Shown here piece by piece: positions 6,430-13,471 of a stretch of DNA of 14,422 nt. The notes below the pieces were generated by a model. The model was not told the origin of the DNA, searched no databases, and saw nothing but the letters and a program-made list of their open reading frames with translations. Position 1 is the stretch's first letter. Each line of letters begins with the position of its first letter. The translations under genes and the position numbers were made by a program. The stretch spans positions 1-14,422 of the forward strand of contig JAFGFV010000348.1 in the NCBI GenBank assembly GCA_016930895.1. The letters run 5' to 3'. The DNA is from Spirochaetales bacterium. Its GTDB lineage: Bacteria; Spirochaetota; Spirochaetia; SZUA-6; DRHE01.

Positions 6430-8649
6430 CTAGGCAGGCGTCTCGAGGCAGGCGTTCCAGACGATGGCCCCCGCGACCAGGAACAGCAGACGCTCGAGCT
6501 GCATGAGTTTCGGGTCGAGCACCGCCTCCCCCAGGTAGGGGGCGACTTCGGCCCCGGCGGCCTGGATCGGGCTGGTCTCCAGCAGCTCGGCGGCCAGCGC
6601 CGCGTAGAGCTTGCGGTTGCGGTGGGGGAGCCGGTTCAGCAGCTCGTCCAACAGCTCCTTGGGGATGCGTGGGGCGACGGAGGCCGACACGGTGTCCTGG
6701 AGCAGCGAGATCCCGACGCTGGCCCGTTCCAGGTAGGCCGAGTATTTCGGGTAGAACCACTCCCCCATGCCTAGAATGCCTGCCACCGACAGGATGATCT
6801 CGTCCCGGACGTAGGGCTGACTCTTGCCGGACAGACGGCGCAGCAGCAACGGGACCCCGCTTGGCTCGTGCAGGATCTCGAGGGCAGACGCTCCGTGGAT
6901 CAGCAGGCGGGGATTGGCGGTATCCCGAATGAGCTCGCAGATCGTCGGGACGCTTCCTCGATCGCCGAGCTGGGCGAGAGAGATCATGCTCGCGCCCGCC
7001 AGAAAGAAATCCTGGGACCGGAGCGCTCGTCTCAGCACCGGAGCTGCCTCGGCGATGCCGCGCCTGCCCAGGATTCCCGCCGCCACGTGCGCGGTGGTGT
7101 AGGGGTGGTTCTTGACCTCCGACATCAGGACCTGGACCGCCTGCGCATCCAGGGGAAGCTGCTCGAGGGCCTGGAGGGCCTCGGCGCGGATCGTGAAACG
7201 GGGGCTGCGAAGGTGGGACACGATGTCCTGCAGCGGAAGCTCCGAATGGCTGTCCGCCAGGGCCCGGATGGTGTCCTTCTCCTCCGCCATGGTGCGGGTC
7301 TTGTCCAGGCGCTTGAGCAGGCTGATGGCGCGCAGGTCCCGGGGGGAGAAGATCGCGGCCAGGGCATCCAGGGTGGGCACCGCGCCCAGGTTCTTCAGCC
7401 CGCCGAGCAGCACCAGCAGCACCAGCAGTCCCGCCGCCAGGGCGCCGAAGTAGATCCGGAAGGCCGCCGCCTCCCCCAGCCCCGGCAAAGAGTCCAGCCA
7501 CTCCAGGGCCGCGCCGCCCAGCAGCGACCCCCCGGCGCCGGCGCCCCCCAGGGCCAGGTAGAAGACCAGACCCAGGTTGAGCCGCTCTTCGGGCTTGATG
7601 GCCGAAAGCAGGTAGGTTTGACCCGCATTGAAGATTCCGTGTTGCCCCATGCTGTGAAAAAAGAAGACCGCCGCCGCGAATGCCCAGACCCCGAGCTGCG
7701 AGCTGAGCGGAGGAGACACGGCCATGGGGACGACCACCAGGATCAGGATCCCGGCGAACAGGATGTACAGGGGCTTGGCGCCCAGACGGTCGATCACGAG
7801 ACCGCTGATCAGGGCCATGAGCACCGCTCCAGCGCTGCCGAACACCGTGAAGAAGAGCAGGACGTTGTCCGGCTGCTGGTACAGTCTCTTGAAGTACACC
7901 ACCAGGAACGGCGTGACCATGAAGATGATCAGGTTGGAAAAAAAGAACAGGACGATGAAACGCCGGAAGGGGCGTTGCCGGAAAGCCGCCGCGAAGCCCC
8001 GCCAAAGGGTGTGGGAGGCAGCCTGGGCCGCCTTCTCGGGCTCGGGAAAACGAAACACCAGCGTGGCGCCGGTCAAACCCAGGGCCACGCCCGCCGCGAT
8101 GAACAGTGCATACCGCAATAGCGGCGCATCCCGCCCCAGGACCATGGCCATGAGGACTCCCAAGCCGACGTTGACCGTGTGCTGCACGCTCTGCAGCCTG
8201 GCCAGGAAGGCGCCGCGGTCTTTGCCCCCGGCGACCGTGCCCAGGATGGGGTTGTAGCCCGCCATGGCGACGCCGCGGGTCAGGTTGAACCCGAGCACGC
8301 TCACGACCAGCAGGCCGAAGGCGACGGCCTGGAACCCGCGGGTCACGAACAGGGGCGCCAGCAGCACCGGGAGCATGCACAGGTAGCGCGCCGTCCAGAA
8401 GCGTCCCATGAGGCGCACCATGCCCCAGCGGGCTGCCAGCAGGCGTCCGGGGAACATGAACAGGTACGCGGCGTAGATGAAGGAGGAGAGAAGCCCGATC
8501 ATGAAGTTCCCGGCGCCCAGCTTGAGGGCAAAGAGCGAGACCAGGTTTCCGCTCAGCAGGGTGAAGGCCATCACGTTGAGGATGGCGAACAGGACGAAGA
8601 CCCTCCGTGCCCGCCCAAGCTCGCCGGGGGTCAGGCCGGGGCTCCTCAC
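6430..8649 (-). CDS. MFS transporter with C-terminal HEAT-repeat domain
   Basis: A 739-residue protein starting at a GTG that overlaps the upstream gene's stop (GTGA), preceded by GGAG at five bases. Residues about 15-420 have the hydrophobic pattern of a twelve-helix major facilitator, with a central cytoplasmic loop at about 200-228 and the MFS-like signature GLVIDRLGAKPLY (283-295). Beyond the membrane part, about 435-715 is soluble and helical, with at least four HEAT-like helix pairs: roughly 474-498, 507-541, 542-574 and 574-606, containing patterns such as FTIRAEALQALEQL and YVRDEIILSVAGILG. A typical MFS protein is about 400-450 residues, so the extra 300 residues are a fusion, likely a docking or regulatory platform on the cytoplasmic face. 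Its place as the last gene of an amino-sugar operon suggests uptake or export of a sugar derivative, but nothing identifies the substrate. Confidence 0.85.
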   Translation of the reverse strand: MRSPGLTPGELGRARRVFVLFAILNVMAFTLLSGNLVSLFALKLGAGNFMIGLLSSFIYAAYLFMFPGRLLAARWGMVRLMGRFWTARYLCMLPVLLAPLFVTRGFQAVAFGLLVVSVLGFNLTRGVAMAGYNPILGTVAGGKDRGAFLARLQSVQHTVNVGLGVLMAMVLGRDAPLLRYALFIAAGVALGLTGATLVFRFPEPEKAAQAASHTLWRGFAAAFRQRPFRRFIVLFFFSNLIIFMVTPFLVVYFKRLYQQPDNVLLFFTVFGSAGAVLMALISGLVIDRLGAKPLYILFAGILILVVVPMAVSPPLSSQLGVWAFAAAVFFFHSMGQHGIFNAGQTYLLSAIKPEERLNLGLVFYLALGGAGAGGSLLGGAALEWLDSLPGLGEAAAFRIYFGALAAGLLVLLVLLGGLKNLGAVPTLDALAAIFSPRDLRAISLLKRLDKTRTMAEEKDTIRALADSHSELPLQDIVSHLRSPRFTIRAEALQALEQLPLDAQAVQVLMSEVKNHPYTTAHVAAGILGRRGIAEAAPVLRRALRSQDFFLAGASMISLAQLGDRGSVPTICELIRDTANPRLLIHGASALEILHEPSGVPLLLRRLSGKSQPYVRDEIILSVAGILGMGEWFYPKYSAYLERASVGISLLQDTVSASVAPRIPKELLDELLNRLPHRNRKLYAALAAELLETSPIQAAGAEVAPYLGEAVLDPKLMQLERLLFLVAGAIVWNACLETPA

Positions 8650-9773
8650 GGCAGCTCCGATTGCAGGGCCTCGAGGAGCCCCGCCAGGCGGTCCGGCGAC
8701 AGCCCTGGGCTGTTGCCTCGGATGATGCCCTTCACGATCGCCAAGCCCCGTTCGCGGATCTCTGCCCAGGACCGTTCGGCGTCCTCTCCGCGGGGAACGG
8801 GCAGGATGGCTTCCCCCGACGCTTCGATCACGCCGACCCCTTCGCTCTTGAAGCGCTGCAGTTCCGGGGGGGTGCGAAAGTCCGGGTTGCGGAGCAGGAC
8901 CGTGAGGCGGTACTCGGCGCCTGCGGCCTCTGCGGCCCCTGCGGCGCCGGGCCCGCGGACGAGCACCAGATTGACCGTGTTGCGCCCCGGGTCCCAACTC
9001 TTCCACAGGGCAATCAGCTGCGAGCCGGTCTGCTGCACCGCCGCCGCCGACAGGGAGCGCAGGCGCAGGGCCGACATGGGGTAGTCCAGCGCTTCCACCC
9101 GACAGCCGCCTATCTGTGCCGTGAGCTCCCGGATGCCCCGGGCGTCCATCACCGGCAGGCGCAGGTCCTTGAAGACCTGGTAGTGCAGGTGGTTCAGGAT
9201 CGAGCTGCCCGCCCACTCCACGTCGCTGTTCGAGCATGCGGTGTATCCCGGGGCCTGCTCGAGAAAGGCGAACATGTCCGGCAAGGTCTGGGCGTCGATG
9301 TTCTGGGGCCGGTGCTCGCACAGGATGAGCACGTAGTGGTACGGAAAGAGCGGGAAGGGGGTCAGCTGAACGAAAAAGCGCCGCTGGCGGCCGTCCAGCG
9401 GGAACTCATACACCCTCAGGCGCTCCTTGCCGGGTCGACCGATGTTGCCCTTGCACAGCAGGCAGGGGGCATCCTCTCCCGGCGGTGTGTCCCCCGGGGG
9501 ACGATCGGGGGAAGCAGGGGGAGGCTGGTAGCGGGAGCGGGCGAAGTTGACCTGAATCCGGAAGCTCACGCCCGTCTCGGGGTCCGCCCAGCTCAGCCGC
9601 TCGACTTCTTCTAGCTTCTCCCGGGTCAGATAGCCGGCGGCCAGCTCGAACCGCAGCAGACCTTCCAAAGCGGCGGGCAGCCCGTGCCGGCGGTGCACCT
9701 CCTCCAGGAGCCCCTGGATTTCCTCCTGGGGGGTGTCCGGGGACAGGGATGCGAACGCAACTTCCCGGCCCAT
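8646..9773 (-). CDS. GalT/HIT-superfamily nucleotidyltransferase or phosphorylase-like protein (DUF4922-like)
   Basis: A 375-residue soluble protein. The clearest motif is NHLHYQ (194-199), an HxHxQ site as in galactose-1-phosphate uridylyltransferase, Ap4A phosphorylase and GDP-galactose phosphorylase, where the second His (His197 here) forms a nucleotidyl intermediate. A CxxC pair (Cys104, Cys107) precedes KGNIGRPGKER, and PYHYVLILCEHRPQNI (144-159) resembles the strand before the HIT active site. GVIEASGEAILPVP (314-327) is a conserved-looking C-terminal segment. I match the whole to the DUF4922-type HIT-like group from memory, with moderate confidence. It could transfer or phosphorolyse a nucleoside-diphosphate sugar. 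It lies seven bases after the NagB-like gene and overlaps the MFS gene by four, so all three are co-expressed. Pro-rich (81-103) and Ala/Gly-rich (275-287) stretches look like loops. Confidence 0.7.
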   Translation of the reverse strand: MGREVAFASLSPDTPQEEIQGLLEEVHRRHGLPAALEGLLRFELAAGYLTREKLEEVERLSWADPETGVSFRIQVNFARSRYQPPPASPDRPPGDTPPGEDAPCLLCKGNIGRPGKERLRVYEFPLDGRQRRFFVQLTPFPLFPYHYVLILCEHRPQNIDAQTLPDMFAFLEQAPGYTACSNSDVEWAGSSILNHLHYQVFKDLRLPVMDARGIRELTAQIGGCRVEALDYPMSALRLRSLSAAAVQQTGSQLIALWKSWDPGRNTVNLVLVRGPGAAGAAEAAGAEYRLTVLLRNPDFRTPPELQRFKSEGVGVIEASGEAILPVPRGEDAERSWAEIRERGLAIVKGIIRGNSPGLSPDRLAGLLEALQSELP

Positions 9774-9780
9774 CGTGCGT

Positions 9781-12114
9781 CTATAGGTTCTCCGTGTTCC
9801 TGGCCAGTTCCCGGGAGTGGGCGTACAGCTCCTCCAGGGTGAGCTTTTTCAGGTACACGAAGCCCCGGGTGGCGCGGATCAGGGCGCTGGGATGCTCGTA
9901 GAAGTACTCCCGGCCCAGACATGTCTTGAGCATCTGGTATTGCTCGACCTGGATCTTCTGCGCCAGCTCGCAAAAAGGCCCGTCGTGCTCATGGCTCGGG
10001 AAAGAGGCCTCCTTCTGGGAGATAAAGGTGTTCATGAACGCGCTCTGCTGCAGCGAGAACATGTTCAGCGACACCGGCACGAACAGGTCTCCCTCGCTGG
10101 GGTGGAAACGGTACCACACGTTGCGGTAGCCGAGCACGACCAGGTCTGAGCGCCCGCTCTCCTGCTCGTAGCGCTTGAGGGCCGCGGTCATGGCCTGCAG
10201 GACCTTGTAGTGGGTGTCTGGACCACTGGCCTCGGGGTCCAGGGCGAGGGTCACCACGTCCGGCCGGGTCTCCCGCAGCAGCTGCAGGATCGGCGCGACG
10301 TCGCGATCCACGGTCGGCTCTTCTGTGAAGATCTCGCCCTTGTAGAACCCCAGGCGCAGATGGCGTACGCTCTCGGAGCTCCATCCGAAGTATCCCCAGA
10401 GACAGTCGGCTTCCCATTCCCGGCACATTCCCTTGAGCTTCTGGATGTGGCCCAGGTCCCTCTTGCCGGGGTACTGGGTTTCGAAGTAGTTGATCAGCTC
10501 CTCGATGCGGTCCTTCAGGGTTTCCAGGTCCCGTTCGTCATAGATCTCGACCAGGTTGCGGTACAGCCGGCGCATCTCGCCGTTGTCCTGCATGGCGCGG
10601 GAGTCTGCGGCCACCCCGTCGAGATACTGCCACACGTCCCGGTTGCGGAACACCGTGTTGCCCGGGTCGAAGTAGTCCTCCGCCGCACGGTGGGAAAAGG
10701 CCTCCGAAGCGATGAAGCCCTTGAGCTTCCGGAACTGGCTCAGCATGAAGCGATTGGTGACGGCGGTGAATCCGCTGGTCAGGGTGGCGAAGAAATGCCG
10801 GGTGCTGTGATCGCGGATGTGCCTGACGATGAAGGGCATGTAGCCGAGCATGAGGTCGTCGTGGTGGGGCTCCGTGTGCAGGAAAACCGCGTTGGACAAA
10901 AGCCGGCTGCCCGCTTCGATCTTGTCGCGGAGCCGGGCGGCGATGCGCCCCGTCACGGAGTCGGGTTTCTCGCGGGTCTTGGAGAGCAGGACTGCCCCGT
11001 CGGGGTCGGCCTGGAAATCCTCCCGGCTGAGCGACTCGATTCGCCGCTTGTGCTTGAGGGAAAGGTCCACGAGGATCTTCTCGATCTGCTCCTCCGAGAG
11101 GCTGTCCGCCGCCTGAAGGTGGGCACGACAACGGGCGTCCAGCCGTTTGGCGGCGCCCTGGGTCAGGTACAGCCGGGCCCGGGGAAGTTTGTGCAGCGCC
11201 GTGGCGGGATAACGGGGATGCGGGTCCTGCTGAACCGCGTCGGCCACCACTCCTGCCTTGGCCTCTCCCGCGGCAATGATGATGGCCGCGCACTCCGGGT
11301 TTTGGGTGATGGTGGACAGGCCGACGGTGATCACCAGGCGCTTGCGGGCGATCTCGATCCCTCCCAGGTCTCCCGCGGCGGCGGCCTGGGTTTCATAGTT
11401 GATCTCCGCAAGCCGTGTCGTGGAGTAGTGGTCGGACCCACGCACGTTGAAGCCGATGTGCCCGTCCGGCCCAATCCCCCCGAGAAAGAAGCCGATCCCC
11501 CCGAGGGCCCGGATCCGGCTTTCGTACTCCGTGCACCAGGCGTCGATCTGCTCGATCACCTCCTTCTGCATGACCTCCGTTTGGCCGGAGGCGCTCCGAT
11601 AGCGAAGGGAGAGGTCCACCCGGTCTTCCGGCCATACCTCCTCCAGGCGCTTGCCGGGGGGCAGGCCGATGCGGCTGCAGTCGATGAGCAGGGCCCGCTT
11701 CGGGTCCATGCCGAAGCCTTCGATGTAGAAACGCTGGACGTAGTGGTGGAAGCTGTTGTGGTGCAGCGGGTTGATCGGGTAGAACTCGTCGATCTGGACG
11801 AAGTGCAGACCGCGGAGCTCCGGTTTGCGCGCCGGGTCCAGGCCCCAATCCTCCAGTTCCCTGCGGATCCCCTCGTTTTCCCAGCCGCGCGTCAGGCGGC
11901 GCACTTCCTTGATGAAGTACTCCGGGCTCTTGCCGGTAGGCAGCGACACGACCCCCTCGGGGTTGTCCTGCACCCATTCGAGAAAGCGAAGGGCCGCGTA
12001 GGTGCCGAGACAGGGGAAGGAAGGCACCACGATGACGCCAATCTTCTCACGGGGCTCGTAGATGAGCTTCTGTCCGGATTGGCTCAGGGCACGTTCCTCG
12101 ACTTTCGAGGGCAT
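9781..12114 (-). CDS. Fused NagB-like (glucosamine-6-phosphate deaminase-like) / PIG-L-like deacetylase protein
   Basis: A 777-residue protein starting at the ATG at 12114, with AGGAGG five bases upstream. Residues about 15-335 form a NagB/6-phosphogluconolactonase-like domain: SLPTGKSP (57-64) for phosphate binding, QIDEFYPI (107-114) with the Asp equivalent to E. coli Asp72, and GIGPDGHIGFNVRGS (213-227) with Asp217 and His219. The Glu that follows in true deaminases (NEP in E. coli, Glu148) is Val224 here. Residues about 385-777 form a PIG-L/LmbE-like domain with HTEPHHDDLMLGYMP (413-427), a variant of AHPDDE, and GPDTHYK (631-637) holding the second metal-type histidine. The same two-domain layout is known as a NagB-like protein of Bacteroidetes (for example BT_0258 of B. 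thetaiotaomicron). Activity as an ordinary deaminase is doubtful. First gene of a three-gene operon, divergent from nagA. Confidence 0.88.
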   Translation of the reverse strand: MPSKVEERALSQSGQKLIYEPREKIGVIVVPSFPCLGTYAALRFLEWVQDNPEGVVSLPTGKSPEYFIKEVRRLTRGWENEGIRRELEDWGLDPARKPELRGLHFVQIDEFYPINPLHHNSFHHYVQRFYIEGFGMDPKRALLIDCSRIGLPPGKRLEEVWPEDRVDLSLRYRSASGQTEVMQKEVIEQIDAWCTEYESRIRALGGIGFFLGGIGPDGHIGFNVRGSDHYSTTRLAEINYETQAAAAGDLGGIEIARKRLVITVGLSTITQNPECAAIIIAAGEAKAGVVADAVQQDPHPRYPATALHKLPRARLYLTQGAAKRLDARCRAHLQAADSLSEEQIEKILVDLSLKHKRRIESLSREDFQADPDGAVLLSKTREKPDSVTGRIAARLRDKIEAGSRLLSNAVFLHTEPHHDDLMLGYMPFIVRHIRDHSTRHFFATLTSGFTAVTNRFMLSQFRKLKGFIASEAFSHRAAEDYFDPGNTVFRNRDVWQYLDGVAADSRAMQDNGEMRRLYRNLVEIYDERDLETLKDRIEELINYFETQYPGKRDLGHIQKLKGMCREWEADCLWGYFGWSSESVRHLRLGFYKGEIFTEEPTVDRDVAPILQLLRETRPDVVTLALDPEASGPDTHYKVLQAMTAALKRYEQESGRSDLVVLGYRNVWYRFHPSEGDLFVPVSLNMFSLQQSAFMNTFISQKEASFPSHEHDGPFCELAQKIQVEQYQMLKTCLGREYFYEHPSALIRATRGFVYLKKLTLEELYAHSRELARNTENL

Positions 12115-12119
12115 CGAAT

Positions 12120-12125
12120 CCTCCT
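12120..12125 (-). promoter_or_regulatory. Ribosome binding site of the NagB-like/PIG-L-like gene
   Basis: AGGAGG on the minus strand, five bases before the ATG at 12114. It fixes the start at MPSKVEE rather than at codons further upstream in the same open frame, which would run through the promoter and repeats. Confidence 0.75.
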
Positions 12126-12145
12126 CCGCGCCGGGATGTACCGGC

Positions 12146-12175
12146 AGTGTAGCCCGAGGCTGCCGCTTCGGGCAA
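12146..12175 (-). promoter_or_regulatory. Predicted promoter of the NagB-like operon
   Basis: On the minus strand TTGCCC (12175-12170) and TACACT (12151-12146) are 18 bases apart. The predicted leader of about 25 bases contains the AGGAGG. The -35 lies in the first copy of the 17-bp tandem repeat, and the hairpin at 12152-12173 fills the spacer. The same -10 hexamer is used by the divergent nagA promoter. Confidence 0.4.
12152..12173. promoter_or_regulatory. Nine-base-pair inverted repeat with four-base loop between divergent promoters
   Basis: GCCCGAGGC (12152-12160) pairs with GCTTCGGGC (12165-12173), with one G-T pair, around the loop TGCC. It lies upstream of both divergent genes, so it is not a terminator for either. 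It overlaps the spacer and -35 of the minus-strand promoter and could be a protein-binding site. Confidence 0.5.
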
Positions 12176-12210
12176 GCTGCCGCTTCGGGCAAGCTGCCGC
12201 CCCGTTGGCA
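12159..12210. repeat. 17-bp tandem repeat, two exact copies and a degenerate third
   Basis: GCTGCCGCTTCGGGCAA occurs at 12159-12175 and 12176-12192 without a mismatch. A diverged copy follows at 12193-12210, sharing GCTGCCGC and a final GGCA. Each exact copy carries a minus-strand TTGCCC, so repeat number could set the supply of -35-like or operator elements for the NagB-like operon. Confidence 0.85.
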
Positions 12211-12225
12211 GGGCCGCCCCGCGCG

Positions 12226-12254
12226 TTGACTCATCCTGCAGGCATGCCTACACT
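12226..12254 (+). promoter_or_regulatory. Predicted sigma70-like promoter of nagA, probably leaderless
   Basis: TTGACT (12226-12231) and TACACT (12249-12254) are separated by exactly 17 bases, the best promoter match in the window. The expected transcription start is near 12261, one or two bases before the nagA ATG at 12263, and there is no Shine-Dalgarno. Confidence 0.6.
12237..12252. promoter_or_regulatory. 16-bp palindrome over the nagA -10, candidate operator
   Basis: A perfect core AGGCATGCCT (12240-12249) extends to a 16-base inverted repeat, TGCAGGCATGCCTACA, with one mismatched pair. It covers the 3' part of the spacer and the start of the -10, where a bound repressor would block RNA polymerase. 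No regulator gene of the NagC or GntR type is in the window. Confidence 0.45.
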
Positions 12255-12262
12255 GTCGCATC

Positions 12263-13471
12263 ATGCGCACACTCATCACGGGCGGCCGGGTTCTCATGCC
12301 TTCCGGGGAGCTGTCTCCCGGAGAGGTCCTGATCGACGGGCAGAAGATTCAGGCGGTGGGAGGGCCCACTCCTGCCGGGGCTCCCGGCGCCGGCGGAGGG
12401 CGGCGCGGCGGGCAGGTCGACCGGGTGGTCGAGGTACCCGGCACGATCGTGGCACCCTCGCTCCTGGACGTGCACATCCAGGGGGCGGGGGGGAGCGACG
12501 TGCTGGACGCCGAGCCGGAGGCCCTGGAACGGATTTCGGCGGTCTGCGCGCGTTTCGGGGTGACCGGGTTCCTGGCCACCACCGTGTACCGACCAGAGGC
12601 GGACAACCGCCACCTCGAGGTCGCGGCGGCGGCCTGCGGCGGGCAGCTTCCCGGGGCGGACTGCCTGGGCGTGCATCTGGAGGGCCCTTTCATCGCTTCG
12701 GGCAAGCGCGGCATGATCCAGCCCGATTGCCTGAGCGAAGCCGCGCCCCGGGTGCTCGAGCGGATCCTCGAGCAGTGCCGCGGGACCCTGCGGATGATGA
12801 CCATCGCTCCCGAGCTGCCCGGCGCGCTGGACCAGATTGATCGAATGTGCCGGGCCGGGGTCGTGGCCTCCTTTGGCCATTCCCAGGCCGGCTACCGGGA
12901 GACCTGCGAGGGGGTGGCCGCCGGCATCAGCCATGCCACCCACCTGTTCAACGCCATGAACGGCCTGCACCACCGGGAGCCCGGCCCGCTGCCCGCGCTG
13001 TGGGAGGCTCCCGGGCTGAGCGTGCAGCTGATCTGCGACGGGGTGCACATCCAGGCGCCGGTGCTCAGGCTCGCCGCCTCGCTGTTCGGCGGGGAGCGGC
13101 TGGTGCTCATCACCGACGGCATGCAGGCGATGGGGCTTCCCGAGGGGCGCTACTCCTACCGGGGTCTCCCGTACGACTCTCGGGGTGGAACGACCCGCTA
13201 CGTGGACGGAACCCTGATCGGCACCGCGCTCGGCATGACCGAGCTCATCCAACGCTGCCAGGGCATCCTGGAGTGGCCGCTTGGGGCCCTGCTGCGGGCC
13301 GCCAGTGTCAACCCCGCCCGGGTTCTCGGGCTGGAAGGGCGGACGGGGAGCCTGGAGGCGGGCAAGGATGCCGATCTGGTCGTCCTGGACTCTGAGCTGG
13401 CAGTGCGGATGACCTTCAAGCGGGGCGCTGCGGTCTACGACGCGCGGGCGCAGGGGGAGGGCGGGCCCTGA
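12263..13471 (+). CDS. nagA: N-acetylglucosamine-6-phosphate deacetylase NagA
   Basis: A 402-residue amidohydrolase that removes the acetyl group from GlcNAc-6-phosphate to give glucosamine-6-phosphate. Landmarks are VAPSLLDVHIQGAGG (63-77), HLEGPF (138-143) with metal-ligand Glu140, FGHSQA (204-209) with His206, THLFNAMNGLHHREPG (226-241) with His227 and the substrate-binding HHREP stretch, CDGVHI (258-263), and LITDGMQAMG (282-291) with catalytic Asp285. Length is normal. In the first metal motif the residues are His71-x-Gln73, between the HxH of two-metal enzymes and the QxN of E. coli NagA. A Gly/Ala/Pro-rich insertion lies at about 35-53. It is divergent from the NagB-like operon, which would supply the next enzyme of the pathway. 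The ATG has no Shine-Dalgarno and lies next to a predicted transcription start. Confidence 0.95.
   Translation: MRTLITGGRVLMPSGELSPGEVLIDGQKIQAVGGPTPAGAPGAGGGRRGGQVDRVVEVPGTIVAPSLLDVHIQGAGGSDVLDAEPEALERISAVCARFGVTGFLATTVYRPEADNRHLEVAAAACGGQLPGADCLGVHLEGPFIASGKRGMIQPDCLSEAAPRVLERILEQCRGTLRMMTIAPELPGALDQIDRMCRAGVVASFGHSQAGYRETCEGVAAGISHATHLFNAMNGLHHREPGPLPALWEAPGLSVQLICDGVHIQAPVLRLAASLFGGERLVLITDGMQAMGLPEGRYSYRGLPYDSRGGTTRYVDGTLIGTALGMTELIQRCQGILEWPLGALLRAASVNPARVLGLEGRTGSLEAGKDADLVVLDSELAVRMTFKRGAAVYDARAQGEGGP

Noticed and set aside
8649..9321. Longer start for the MFS gene, extending 224 codons upstream
   Set aside because: That extension overlaps the HIT-like protein in another frame and is Arg/Gly/Pro-rich; the GTG at 8649 has a Shine-Dalgarno and a GTGA overlap.
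12115..12297. Longer start for the NagB-like gene, extending 61 codons upstream
   Set aside because: It would run through the promoter, tandem repeats and nagA start; the ATG at 12114 has AGGAGG at five bases.
10210..12840. Plus-strand open frame of 876 codons antisense to the NagB-like gene
   Set aside because: It crosses the intergenic promoter region and into nagA in another frame, has no family motif, and mirrors the clearly recognisable NagB/PIG-L-like protein. Long antisense frames are expected at this GC content.
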